NCBI GenBank assembly: GCA_007449985.2
Contig: VIIQ02000575.1
Span: forward strand, 62,001-126,000
Source: Desmodesmus armatus
Taxonomy: Eukaryota > Chlorophyta > Chlorophyceae > Sphaeropleales > Scenedesmaceae
Length of the DNA: 64,000 bases
Reading direction: 5' to 3'
Below are positions 1 to 11,794 of this stretch, in pieces. The translations under genes and the position numbers were made by a program. The stretch's first letter is position 1. Every line of letters starts with the position of its first letter. The notes under the pieces are model-generated. The model had not been told where the DNA came from. It was given only the letters and a program-made list of their open reading frames with translations, and did no database searches.

Positions 1-383
1 ATAACTGACCAGTATGAATGAACTAAGTTAAATAGTGTCAGCAGTGCGTGACAACAGTCAGCGTTGAAAGCGCTTTTCCTGGCCAACCGTCACTGAGGTT
101 TGAATTGAAATGGAACCCGCGCGATTGCATGCGACGTGTTGGGCTTGCCCGATCCTGCTACCACCACTACAGCTGCAGATCACAGCTTCAAACTGCATTC
201 CTTGCATTCCTCGTGCTGACAGGCCTGACCTGCGTTGCGACTTCGCTATCTTTCAGCAAGCAGCAGCAGGACAGCAACCGGCAACTTGACACCATCACCT
301 GCAATATATTCAGTGATCTCAATCAAGTGTGCCCGTGATCAACTAGACAGGCAGGCAGCACCGTCAGAGCAGCAACAGAAGAG

Positions 384-3300
384 ATGGGAAGGGGGAGAAA
401 GGCCAGGACGACAGTGGCTCCCACTGTTGTTGGTGCAACGCCCGCCACAGAGGACCAGCCTTTTGTGATCTCCATTCAGCAGCGCCAAGCTGCCCAGGAG
501 GCTGAGGGTGCTGCTGATGCAGCAACACACCAGCGCCTACCTGCAAAGCTGAAGCCCACCAACTTCTTCACGGCCCCACCACGCACTGAGATCTTCGAGG
601 AAAGGGACGATGATGCTGGTGGCGATGGTGCTGATGACGGGCAAGGCCGCAGGGACAAGAGGTTCAGAAAGAAGGCTTCTGCTGCGGCACCCGCCAACCT
701 GGGCGAAATCAGCGGCAGTGAGTACCCCGTATACCCCTTCCAACCTTTATGTACACCCACTGCCCCACTCATCCAGCAGTGTGATCTAGTTGTTTGCAGC
801 ACTGCACACTGCACCTGACACTTGCACACATGCATCAGTTGGTGGGGGAGACTCTGGTTTCGCTTTTGTGCATCCTGCAGGATACACAGGTGGTGCATGG
901 CATTGCGTGCTGCTAGTGATCCCTGTGCACCAGTTTGCTCCAGGACACAGTCTGATAGGTCTTTTTTAGCCATGATGCCACTATTGCTGTCATGCTTGCT
1001 GTGACCCCACTGGCTCAACAAACACCACCTGCTGCCTCCCATTGCTCGTCACCAACCCCTGCCCGCCCTCAGTGATCTGGGCCAAGACCTCTGCCTGCAC
1101 ATCTCACTCCTGCCTGCTGCCTGCTGCCTCGTGCTGCTCCTCACCACTCCCCCCCTCCCCTCTTGCAGTGATCTGTACCGTCCTTCCCCCGTTCTTCAGT
1201 CCTTATCCATTTTGACTCCAGCCCCCTTCCTCCCTCATTGATCAGGGCTTCACGCATGAGCATCCATACCCCACACCCACCGACTGCCTCCTGCTGCACC
1301 CACCACTCCTCCCCCTTCTTGCAGTGATCGGTGCCAAGACCTCTGCCTGCACATCTCACCCCTGCCTGCTGCCTCCTGCTGCTCTTTACCACCCCCCTCC
1401 CTCTTGCATTGATCTATGCCATCCTCCCCCCTTTCTCCTGTCCTGTTGCAGTCCTGTTTCATCCTTACTCCCTCCTTGATCTGGGCCCCACACTTCACAC
1501 CCACCTGCTGTTTTCTGCTGCTCCTCACCACTCCCCCCCCCCCCCCCGTCCCCTGCAGTGATCTGGGCCAAGACCTCTACCCGGCGTGGTGGTGCCAGGG
1601 ACCCTGCGGCTGCGCAGGCCACCCGTGTGGGCCACGTGATGGAGGAAATGGCGCAGCTGGACGAGGGGGGTGAGGGGGCAGCACTCATGAGCGCAGAGGG
1701 CTTCAAGGCCTATGTGGACGACTGCATCTGGGTGAGCGGCAAGGGGGTTCAGTCGGATTCAACTTGAGAGAGGATAACCAAGATAGACATGTGTGGGACG
1801 TGTGGGCGGGAGGGCCGGGGGGCTGCGCAAGGGGTGCAAGTTTGAGGACAGGGAGGGGGGCAGTGTTGTGTGCTGTTGGCGCTCGTGGTCTTGTGGCTCT
1901 TGGGGCATGGGGAAGCGGTGCTTATGAGCACAGAGGGATTCAAGGCCTATGCGGACGCCTGCATCTGGGTGAGCTGCAAGGGGGTTGCTGTACTGTACTA
2001 CTCGAGTGTGAACAGAGAGGGGTACACGCAGGATAGATATGTGTGCTATGTATGGGTGGGGGGCCGAGGGGTTGCGCAGGGGGTGTGCAGGTGCAAGGAA
2101 AAGGGATGGGACGGTGACTTGTGCAGGGGTGCGGGAAAGGAAGGGAGGCGCTGGCACGTGCTGGGTTGCGTTGACGCGCGTGGCCCTATGGTTTGGAGTG
2201 AGAAGCATGAGGATCAGCACCCCTGGGTGCGTAGGGCTACAAGGCCTCAAGCTGACAGATGGTGTGACGTGTGTGTTTGTGCGCAACACCTAGCTCACTG
2301 CATGTGCATCCTGCTGTGTGTTGTGCAGGGTGTGCGTGCCCCCGGAGAGGCTGATGATGCACCCCTGGACGTGGAAGACGTGATCCAGGTGGGGCCAAGC
2401 AACTGCTACTCATCTGTCCTGCAGTCTGTCCTGCAGTTTGTATCGTGGGGTGGCACAGCAGTCCTGCAAGCAACAGGATGAAACAGCGCTTGTGCTGAAC
2501 AGTGTCACGTCCTGCCTGCATGCCATGTCATGCCATGCATATGCTGTACGCTCTGCCTCTGCCTGCCTCAGGTGAAGCACAAACTGTCTTGTGCTGGTAG
2601 TCAAACCCGGGACCAAACAGTCTGCCCCCCAACTGTCTTGTGCTGGCACTCAACCCCCGGTCCATATGATCTGAACCCCAAGCGAGTGTGCTGAACAGTG
2701 TCATTTTCTGCCTGCCTGCATGTCATGCATATGCCGCACATTCTGCATCCTGCCTGCAGGTCAAGGACCAAACTGTCTTGTGCTGGCAGTCAACCCTGGG
2801 TCCAAGTAATATGAACCCCAAACTTTTTGCACTGAGCCCCTGCCTGCATGTCATGCATGTGCTGCACACTCCTCATCTGCCTGCAGGTCAAGGACCGGCT
2901 GCAGCAGGTGTGGGCCAACTGGAGGAAGCTGACGCCGCAGCAGCAGCGCTCCTGGGCAGACAAGCAGCTGGGTGAGTGGCCCTGGGGGCAGTGTGCTTCC
3001 TGATGGTTGTGAATGCGGGGAGGGAGCAGTACATACATGACTGTTAGGGGTGCATGCTGTGACTGTAGGGGCTGCTGTGTTCAAGCGGTCGCATGCGCAG
3101 AATTGGGATGCTTTGATGTGTTTCCAAGTGTGTTGATGGGAAACACAGCAACATGGTTTGTCTTGGCATGGTACTGCATGGTATCAAGGCAAGGTTGGAG
3201 AACTCAAAACACAATGCAGTGCCCACCCAAGCAGGCTGCTTGGCCATGGCGTGCAACAGACACATTCGACCGGACTGTGTTGTGACCATCGCCGTGCTGC

Positions 3301-6300
3301 TGCCGACCTGTGCTGACCTGTATCATGCTGCCTTCACCCCGCAGCCAAGCAGGGTGCCACAGCTGTCAAGAGGGCCGGTGGCAAGGCTGCCCCCAAGGTG
3401 CACGGCTCTGTGTGGAGTGCTGAGTCAGCAGCAGCCCTCAAGGCTGTTGGCGCCTACAGCAGCAGGAGGAAACCAGACGGCTGGGCATTCAGCCGCGCCC
3501 CCGCACACACAGGTAGGCTGGCAGTGCGCAGGAACGACGTCAAGTCAGCCTGACACGGCAACAGGCACAAGCATGCACACGGGGGCGGGTGGCACCTGAG
3601 GGGTGTGTGACAGGGCTGGGGAGGGGGATGTTGACGTTCTGGTGACTGCATGAAATTGTGAGGGTTAAGAACAGCTGGCCAGCTGGGACCCTCGCACTTG
3701 CAGCATAGTGTGGGCGCAAGGGTGTGTGCACGCGCGCTTCCGTACTTGTGTTTCTACACTCAAAGCTACAACCTGAATGTCTCTGTGCCTGTTCTGATGT
3801 GTCTTCAATGCTGCTGCATCCCTGCAGCCCGCAACGGCAAGCTGCCTGCGGCAGAGCTTCAGGCCCTGCAGGACCAGCAGCAGCAGGAGGAAGAGCAGGA
3901 CGCATCAGCACAGCAGGGTGGCAGCGGCGACCAGAAGCGCAAGCAGAAGAAGCGCTCACGCAAGCAGGCGGAGGCTGACGCGCAGCGCACACAGGTGCGG
4001 CACTGCACCCCCAGCTGCTCCTCGCATGCAGACGCGTTCCAACGCAATGGCACTGGCTGCCCACTTGACGTAGTTTTCATCGGTGCGGAAGCGGCCGTAC
4101 CTTTACGAGGCAATCCTGACTGTCGACAGGATTGTATGAGTTTGGCTCAAGCTCAGCGTCGTGCACAGTACAGGACGGACCCTGCTGCATCGGTTTTGGG
4201 TCCAGCTTGGTGAACTTTTATGCACAGTAAGGTTGCATCGCTTTGAGTCGAGGTCGGTGTCTTTATACACAGGAGCTGGAGAAGGAGGTGGCGGAGGCGC
4301 AGTGGAGGCGCGCAGCCGCACTGCGCCGCAGCAGGCCTGCGCTGCTGGCGGAGATGGCGGTGTGGGAGCAGGAGGCGGAGGAGGTGGACGATGCTGCAGC
4401 GGCAGGCATTGTGAGTGTGTGTTGACACATGAGTTGCATGTGTTTGAGGGGGAGTTGGGGGCCGGTACAGTGGGCAGGGTACCGGTAGTGTTGTTTGTGT
4501 GGGGTGGGGGGGGGTGGCGGACGGGTTCAGACAACAACGGGGGTTCACTTGCGGGTAAACCTGTCATGGGTGAGAATGCTGGTGGGGGAGTTGGCGGTGC
4601 GGGAGCAGGCGGAGGGGGAGGAGGAGGCTGTTGCTGAGGTCATCATGGCAGCCGATTTGTCCTGCACGAGTGCGTGTGTGTGGGCACTGCAGAGTTTGAT
4701 TTTAGTTTGTTGGGAGCTGAGGCAAGTAGCTAGGGCGCAACGACTATCAGTGATTGAAGTGTCAGTGATGTATATGTGTGCACGTGTGTGTACATTGTGT
4801 GTGTGCTCTGCAGAGTGTGGAGGAGCTGAGGCAGCAGCGCAAGGAGGAGGAGGCTGCCGAGGCAGCTGCTGCTGAGGCAGCTGCTGCTGAGGCAGACAAG
4901 CAGGAGCAGGAGGACCCAGCGGAGCAGGAGGGCAACGAGGAGGAGGAGGGGGCTGCTGGCGGTGGTGCTGGTGCTGTGCGGGGCAGGGGCAGGGGCCGTG
5001 CCAAGGCGCCTGCTGCAGCAGCAGCTGCCAAGCCCGCCGGCGGCCGTGCCAGCAAGAAGAGCAGGGCGGCTGCTGCTGGAGATGAGGGTGGAGCCAGTGG
5101 GGAGGCAGCAGGTGAGCTTTCAGGATCTGTGAATCGTGTGCAGGGTCTGGCTGGGACACTACTTTATCAGTGGTATGTTTTACTTCAGTAGCTATGGTCC
5201 TTGTGAGATGTGGCTCAGGTGGCAACCCCTCCTTGTGAAGTGCAACAGCCAAACAAGTAACAACTACAACGTGTAACATGTGAGTATTCAGGCCTGAATA
5301 TGCTGCAACCCGTACTATGTGAGGACAGCTGCTTGCACGAAGAAAGCACCCGGGCTTGCTGGTCGGGCCTGCTACGACTATCTAGTGCCCAGCTTCCTGG
5401 CCTGTGCTGGTGCCCGCTGTCTGCTGTGTGTAGGCCCCAGCAGCAGCAAGCCACGCGCCAAGAAGGCAACAGCAGCAGCAGCTGCCACAGGTGCTGGTGC
5501 TGCTTCAGGGGGTGCCAAGGCTGGCAGGCCCCGCAAGGCTGCTGTGGCCAAGGCCCCCGCTTGCAGGAAGCAGGCTGCCGACCCTACGAGCTGGAGGAGG
5601 ATGAGGCTGATGAGTCAGATGAGGACGCACCAGGTAAGCGTGGTGATGGGGTGTGTGTTAAGCAGAGAGAATATGTGTGTGTGTGTGGGGGGGGGTGGAG
5701 GTGGGGAGGGGGAGGGGGCATGGCTGTGGCACAGGATGAGGCTGATGAGTCAGATGAGGACGCACCCAGGTACGGATGGTGATGTGTGTGTGGGGGGGGG
5801 GGGGGGGGGGCGTAACGTGGCTGGGAAGCTTTTATGGGGTTGGTGGGGAAAGGATTTTGCATAACAGTGGCGAAAAGGATGAGGCTAATGAGTCAAATGA
5901 TGACATCCTCCCAACCTGCTTTCCCCCTGTCCCCCGTTTCCCCCCCCCCCCCCCAAGGCCTGAGGAGGAGGCTGAGCTGGCACGTGCCCTGAGTGATGGA
6001 GACGACTCAGATGCGGACGCAAGCTCACAGGACGCAAGCGAGGACGAGGGTGAGTGCCTGGCATTGGCTGGCAGTAGGCCCGCTCCAGTTCAGGAGGCTG
6101 TGCCCATGCTCATGCTGTGCTGAAGTACCTCATGGTGTGGGATGACCCCCTAGGTCTCCTGAATTTGCACATGCTGACCCTGAGCGCTTTCATGGCAGCG
6201 GTTTTGGAATGCGCCTGGTGGTGTCCTTTTGGCACCTAGGTGGTTTGCACGTTGGTGTATGAACCTGCCTGTCGACAAAGTCGCGCAATCCACCCCACCC

Positions 6301-8887
6301 CGCCAGCCCATCCTGTTCTTTCACAGTATTGTACGTGCATGGGTGACAGACTCCCAACCTCAATACTAGCCAGAGAGCCACGTCATAGACCAACCTCTAA
6401 GGATAGCCTGTGTCACTGCAGACGATGAGGAGGACGACAGCGAGGAGGAGGAGGAGGAGGTTCGTGCAACAGCAGCAGCACCCCCCTCCAAGCAGCGCTT
6501 TGGCGTGAACAGCAAGCCCGGCCTGAAGCCCATGGGGGCCAAGGCCGCCCTCACGGCTGCAGCAGCCGCACTGGCCAAGCGTGCAGCGGCAGTACTGGGT
6601 GCCGGGGCTGGAGTCAGCAAGCAGCCGGCCAAGGCGGCGGCGGCAGCGGCAGGGCCTGCGGCAGCAGCTGCAGCTAGGGAGGGAGCTGGGCGCAGGGGCA
6701 GGAAGGCGGCGCCTGCTGCTGCTGCTGCTGAGGGGGGTGAGCAGGCCAGCAGCCCTGCCAAGACCAAGGAGGGTGGCAGCGGCAAGGGGGGTGCGGTGAG
6801 TGCCTGATGCATTGTGAGGATGGTTGGATGGACGAGGGAAGTGGGCTGGGGGTAACTCGTGCAGCAGCTGCAGCTGTATCACTTTGCAGCTGTGTGCTGA
6901 CACAAGCCTTGCAACCAGCCTTTGCATCTCAGCAGGACAGATGTACCGTAGCAGTCTGGGTTAAATCAGGCCTCGTGGGCTTCGGTGTGTAGTGTGTTGT
7001 CACTGGTGCGGGTGCAGAAGGTGCTGCATGTAGTGGTGCGGTGGTCAATAGGAGGGCTTTTGCACAGGTGTTGCCCAAATGGAAGCAAGCCAACCTAAGC
7101 CTCAACCTGTGCTGTCATCAAAATCTTCAGTCTCCGATCCAGACTGGAAATTGGTGACAGCACAGGTTGAAGTCAAATTGGCTTGCTTCCATTTTGGGTA
7201 TGGTACCTAAGCAAAATTGTAACAGTCCGCCTCAGCCAATGATGGCAGCTGTCGCAAAGCAATGAAGTACCTGCTGAATCATCACCCCTTCCCACCCCCT
7301 CAGTCACCCACGATATCACCCCCGTCCGTGGCTGGACAGCACATGCTCATGCCAATCGCCCCTCAACCCTCATGACTCCCTCCCTGGGCCCTCCCTCCCC
7401 CCCCCCCCCCCCGCCCTCTCTGACCCGCCCTCTCTGACCCGCCCTCCCACCCGCCCTCCTCCCCCCCCCCCCCCTCGCCCTCCCTGGGCCCTCCCTCCCG
7501 GGGCCCTCGGGATGGAAGGGACAGGTGCAAGGTGTGGTAGTCTAGCATGCTTGACATGCACACCACTCTGCGCCTCAACTCACGCCGGTGCCTCTCCATA
7601 TGTGTTCACTTAGTTAGTCAGTTACTGTCACTCACTCACTCCCTGGCTGGCTGCTGCCGCAGGCTCAGGGTGCCAAGGCTGGCAGCAGGAAGCGCCCAGC
7701 AGCAGCTGCGGCTGCTGCAGAGCCAGAGCTCACAGGGGCTGATGAGGAGGCGGGCGCAGCAGCCGCTGCTGGTGGTGCAGGCAGGTCCAAGCGTCGCAAG
7801 CAGCAGGCACCCACGTCCACTGCTGTGGCGGGCTCCCCTGTACGCCGCAGTGGGCGCCAGGCTCAGGGGGGTGCAGGTGACGATGAGGGGCGGCAGTGAG
7901 TGGGGCAGGTAAGGAGGGGCGGGGAGGGGGAGGCTGTGGGGATGTAAGATGGCTTCTTAGGGCTTTTGAGTGTGGGGCTCATGTGGGGCGAGTATGTGCA
8001 AGTGTGTGTGATTTTTGATTGTGTTGATTGTTTTCAAACTTGGTTCTGATTCAAGGAAGCGTGTAGCTTACAGCTTTATCTGCTGTGGGGCCTGTACACG
8101 AGTGGTGGGTGACGTCCAGAGCGACGGTGCAGCACATGCCAAGCTTGAAACAAACAGATCAGCATCCAGGTGTTGACACACATGCTGTGCGGGTGTTGGT
8201 CCTGCAACAGGCCCCACCACAGCCGCCCGCCCTGGCCGCGCCACCCCGCCGGCACAGCCCAGGCCGCACAGATTGAGCAGAAGGAGAAGGAGCTGTTCAG
8301 CAACACACGGCGCGGGTGAGGGCCCTCATACAACACATCACTAGCAACTTGCCAAGCACACATGCTATCTGCATGACTTGCCTATCAGACTGCATATGTG
8401 TTCAAGCACCCATGTTTGTCAAGGTCAGCAACACACTTTACTTGTCAGCAAAAACCTTCATCACAACTGATGGAAGCTGAGCAGCAGCTGTGGTTTATCA
8501 CAGCTGAGCAGCAAGCCTACGGTGTACGTTTTCTCTCGCCTTCGGGCACCAATCCATCCTTCATTTACAACTGAGGGAACTTTCCAACGCATAGCTAAGT
8601 AGACCCCCTGTCACCAAGGTATTTGCAGCTGAGCTCAGCGTCCTCTTGGGCACCCCTTGAGTGTAGCGGCACCACCCCTGAGTGTCAACATCTACCCTCA
8701 GAACAACCTTATAGAGACCTGTACGCTGCCCTGTGCTGCATGTCGCGTGCTTTCCCTGTTGCTGCCGCGCAGCTCCTCTCACATGCCCAGCTTCAGCCGT
8801 GGAGACAGCCCAGGCGTGGTGCCCCCAGGCAGTGCACATGGCAAGAAGGGCGGCAGCAGGCTGGCCAAGAGGAAGGCAGCAGCATGA
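384..8887 (+). CDS. AT-hook chromatin-type protein, 15 exons, 836 aa
   Basis: Exons 384-717, 1559-1731, 2329-2388, 2887-2971, 3345-3512, 3828-3994, 4273-4410, 4814-5111, 5434-5633, 5735-5769, 5958-6049, 6422-6795, 7663-7876, 8258-8315, 8773-8887; all junctions are GT-AG and the phases close from ATG (384) to TGA. The product alternates basic and acidic low-complexity tracts. It opens MGRGRK, has a GRGRGR stretch (exon 8), a clean AT-hook core AGRPRKAA (exon 9), a second basic GRRGRK (exon 12) and lysine/arginine clusters resembling nuclear localisation signals (KRKQKKRSRK; RSKRRKQQ). Exons 10-12 encode runs of Asp/Glu/Ser. Exon 4 (VWANWRKLTPQQQRSW) resembles the second half of an HMG box, weakly. 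Known: AT-hooks bind the minor groove of AT-rich DNA. Inferred: a nuclear DNA- or histone-binding protein. No full-length family was recognised. The exact acceptor of exon 14 and the donor of exon 13 are the least certain junctions. Confidence 0.75.
1068..1600 (+). repeat. Decayed tandem copies of an exon-2 splice acceptor
   Basis: Intron 1 holds several copies of the segment that forms the true acceptor and first codons of exon 2 (GCAG-TGATCTGGGCCAAG at 1555). Copies lie at about 1071 (near-identical, with CAAGACCTCTGCCTGCAC), 1164 (short), 1325 (with GTGCCAAGACCTCTGC) and 1410 (GCAT instead of GCAG). Each is preceded by the same C/T-rich tract and CACCACTCCCCCCCTCC-like text, so the unit is about 100-250 bp. 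Confidence 0.8.
1675..2150 (+). repeat. Tandem duplication of exon 2 tail and donor (~240 bp)
   Basis: The end of exon 2 with its donor (1680-1755, coding LMSAEGFKAYVDDCIW) recurs at 1918-1995 as LMSTEGFKAYADACIW followed by the same GTGAGC donor and AAGGGGGTT. Similarity continues downstream (GATAGACATGTGTG against GATAGATATGTGTG). The second copy has no convincing acceptor in front of it, so I leave it out of the coding model, but it keeps an open frame. Confidence 0.85.
2555..2900 (+). repeat. Duplicated intron 3 end and exon 4 acceptor
   Basis: The true acceptor (CTGCCTGCAG-GTCAAGGACC, 2877-2896) has a near-identical copy at 2751-2770 and a degenerate one at about 2565 (CTGCCTCAGGTGAAGCAC). 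The intervening text CAAACTGTCTTGTGCTGGCA, plus GTCATGCATATG, repeats with each copy, giving units of about 120-190 bp. Confidence 0.8.
4340..4645 (+). repeat. Duplicated tail of exon 7
   Basis: Exon 7 text (GGCGGTGTGGGAGCAGGAGG, around 4355) recurs near 4590 as GGCGGTGCGGGAGCAGGCGG with flanking similarity, about 230 bp downstream inside intron 7. The copy is diverged and G-rich and lacks a matching donor. Confidence 0.6.
5595..5910 (+). repeat. Three copies of an exon tail (exons 9/10)
   Basis: A 35-40 bp segment (GATGAGGCTGATGAGTCAGA and following GAGGACGCACC) occurs at 5599-5633, 5735-5769 and, diverged, at 5877-5905. The first ends exon 9 at GTAAGC, the second is bounded by ACAG and GTACGG and serves as exon 10, and the third has lost its donor. 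Phase only closes if the first is read as MRLMSQMRTHQ and the second as DEADESDEDAP. Confidence 0.8.
5680..5960 (+). repeat. Long G and C homopolymers in introns 9 and 10
   Basis: Intron text includes a G run of about 18 (around 5792-5810), shorter G runs near 5687-5720, and a run of about 14 C just before the exon 11 acceptor (5941-5954). Homopolymers of this length are error-prone in assemblies. Confidence 0.85.
7074..7198. repeat. 44-bp imperfect inverted repeat, 37-nt loop
   Basis: Arms 7074-7117 and 7155-7198 are reverse complements: CCCAAA(A)TGGAAGCAAGCCAA pairs perfectly apart from one bulge, then a loose stretch of about 7 nt, then TCAACCTGTGCTGTCA pairs perfectly. The loop is 37 nt. 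It lies inside intron 12 of the AT-hook gene on the sense strand. It could be a microRNA-type precursor or a short MITE; no coding potential. Confidence 0.85.
7378..7512 (+). repeat. C-rich low-complexity block in intron 12
   Basis: Repeats of CCCTCTCTGACCCGCCCTC and GGGCCCTCCCTCC around two C runs of about 14-16 (7397-7412, 7461-7475). Looks like a local minisatellite with no gene content. Confidence 0.8.
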
Positions 8888-10365
8888 GGCTCCTCTCCGG
8901 CAGCATCAGCATCACTGGTGTGGCTCTGACAGCAGCGCTTGACAGCTCACTACCAGCAGTATCCTGTTCTGGGTAGTACCCTGTTCTGGGTTTTGTCACC
9001 GTATTTTGTTCTGGGTTTCTTACGTCATGAAGGCAGCAGCATGAGCAGTGTGCTGGCACAGCCAACATGCCGCCACAGCTTTGGGTTCAGGCAGCAACGC
9101 TGGACAGCATGACACTCTGTGCCGATTGTTGTGATTTTGAGTAGTGGTATGTTGCCATGGCAGCACAACACCCAGTGCTGCTGGTTATGTTGTGGCTTGA
9201 GATTGCTTCATGTGGGCAGCACATCATCCGATGTGCTGCTTGCAGTGTTTTTGCTCTTCTGGCCTGTTGTTGGAAGGCTGCAGCATGAGCAGTGTGCTGA
9301 GACAGCAGCACGCCCGTAAGGCAAGCCTGCTGTGCTCACAGGGTGGGTGTTGTCGCAGCTGTGTGGGTGGGGTGTTGATGCTGCAGGGCGGCGCGGCCCC
9401 CAGGACAGCCAGGGGTTGGTGGGGCTGTTGCTGCAGCCCAGTGTGCGCCCCGCACCACCTGTGCATGCAGCTGGGAGGATGACGTTTGTGAGGCAAAGCT
9501 TCTGGAAAGAAGCTGTCCCACAGGAAGCATGTATAGATACTTACATACGTGTGGGCGGCGGCAGGGTTGCTGTCGCTGTTTGCAGAAGGGTTGGGTACCT
9601 GTCGGCTCAGGATCATCGCGTGCAGTTGGCTGCAGCAGGATGGTGATGGGGCCTGCATGCCCTTGAGGTGCCAGTGGGCTGGGGAAAGGGTGGCTGTTGA
9701 TTGACGGTGTGATGGCACCGGCAGGTCGGCTGCACTTGTTGCAGCAATGACTGCAGACCATGTACAGGCGATCCTTCTGTGTGCTGGTTTCATGCACCAG
9801 CTCATAAGCATTGCCTCACTGTAGTCATCCATTGCATTGTGGGGGGTCTGTGGACCCTTTGTTGCTGGCTGGCAGCTGGTATCGTGGCTGGTGAGGTTTA
9901 TGGCTTGCAGCTGGGTGTTGGTGGCTGTACACAGCTCAGTGATTGGTTGTTGGTTAATATCGTGACACGTGCATCCATGGCTGGGTTGCTGGCGCTGATG
10001 GCGGGTGTAATGCTGGGGTGGCAGCCAACAGACATGAGGAGGGCGCTCTGTTTTGTTTTTGAGGTGGAGGAGGGAAGAGGACCGGGTTCGCTGTGTGGCT
10101 GGGGTGTATTGGGGCCAAAGTGTGTCGAAGGCGGCCCTAGCCCCACATTGTGGGGCTGCTGATCCTGCCGTCTTCAGGCACCAATTACTGCGCAGCGTGG
10201 TGGCATACTGGCAGTAGCACTCGGCCTGCAGGAGCGGAATGTCAAGCTATTGGGTTCATGACCTGCAACGCCTCCATCACCGTGATTTCTTACTGCATGT
10301 TTTGGTCTTATGTAATGGGCTGTTGGACAAAAGTCGGCGCCTACTAGTAGCAAGGTGGATGGTCG
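8888..10365 (+). other. Probable long 3' UTR of the AT-hook gene
   Basis: No coding signal was found. The + strand is G/T-rich throughout, as in other downstream regions of + genes here. It contains a short minisatellite of CCTGTTCTGGGT units (8957-9020) and two TGTAA motifs (10006-10010, 10311-10315), the usual volvocalean poly(A) signal. The second sits just before the + strand turns C/A-rich, so a 1.4-kb 3' UTR is plausible. Confidence 0.45.
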
Positions 10366-11794
10366 TGTTGTGTGCGTGCGGCTAGTTGACTGTGTCTCTG
10401 TTTCAACGCACAGCCGCAGCTTCACACCATGACCCTGTGCCTCTTCTTGGGCACCGTCTATGTATCTCTCTTTTTGACTCCTGGCATGTAGTGCAGTCAC
10501 TGTCTACCGACGTGGCACTGTGATTCTTACAACACCTGGTCAAGTTTGACAGTATTGCCAAAGGTGGTGCGGCTGCTAGCAGGGTTTGCATGACACAGAG
10601 TCAGTCACCCCTGTGGATGCAATGCAGGCATGACTAGCAGTATCAGTGGTAACCATTGTGAGCTTGCTAAGAGCCATGACCTCCTATCGCGCCACATCGG
10701 CTTCCCCGCCTGCTGTGGCAGACGGGACCAAGAATGTTGAGGGTGTGACAGTTCCTTTCCTTTCACGCAGCCATCAAGGCATCAAGTTAAGTAAGGTGTG
10801 CCTGCACACGTAGAACACAAGCAGCCTGTACAATGCACACCAGGCAGCTTGACAATGCACACTCCATGCCGACGAGCTGTGCAGAAACAGTACTCTTCTG
10901 ACAAGCAAGAAAAGCGTTGTGTGTCTATGGCAGAGGCACGAGGAAAGAACGACGCAGGGCAAGGCCTTCACTAGCCGTCAACTCAGCCTTGGCTGCATCT
11001 GCCGGCAGGCGGCCATGCCTTGGCTGCTGAGCATGGGTATGCATGCAGACTGCGGATGTGCACAACTGCCAGCACACACAAGGGCGTACATCAACGCCCA
11101 CCCCAGAAGAAACGCTCACCAAAATGAAGTTCATGGCACCATCAGCTGCTGCACCATATGATGCATTATCGAAATCCATCACCAACATCCTTAATCCATA
11201 AACAACATCTTCATGTAAGTGGCAGTCAACACAATCTCCCAGACGCGGTCACTGGCCAGTGGCACCAACTCAGCAGTTGGGCACCAAGTCCTTCACCCTT
11301 GGTGACTAAACTAGATTGCTGAAAATCTTTTCACAGCAAAGTCAAGCACATTGACAGGTTCAATGTCATGCCTCATCTGTCCAGCACCAACTCCAAGATC
11401 TGCACTGGCAGCGACCCATGACAATGCTGACACGGGTATCCATCCATGGCATTTCAGCACCGCGGCTCATGTGGACAGCTCACCAACACACCAGTTGTAG
11501 CACACTCTGACTTGACTTTGAGAGGCAACGAGCCAATCAAACAACGGACAACAATTCTAACACATACACTGCCCGAGATATCTCCGGGACCGTCCCCGGA
11601 CAGTGTCGCTTGTTTCCAGCCCACCCAGCCCTGGCATGGCCTGCACTACCACTGCCATGTCCTTGCAGTATGGTCTGTACTACAGTAGGGCCTAGCAGGT
11701 CTTACAATGTCAGGAACCAGGGACAGGCTCGCCTGCATGCATGGCCACCGCCCGGCGGAGGCTCCGCTTTGGGTTCAAGTTGAACCCCACCTGC
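10366..11794 (-). other. Gene-free 3' flank of the beta-helix receptor gene
   Basis: No coding signal. The + strand is C/A-rich, matching transcription of the minus strand. TGTAA on the minus strand occurs at 11702-11706, about 90 bp past the stop, and again at 10527-10531, which faces the + strand signal at 10311. Confidence 0.4.

Noticed and set aside
1915..1990. Second copy of the exon 2 tail as a mutually exclusive exon
   Set aside because: Open frame and donor are present, but no acceptor with matching phase was found.
9224..9832. 202-aa minus-strand frame downstream of the AT-hook gene
   Set aside because: His/Pro/Cys-rich antisense of a G/T-rich 3' UTR; no ATG-context or domain support.
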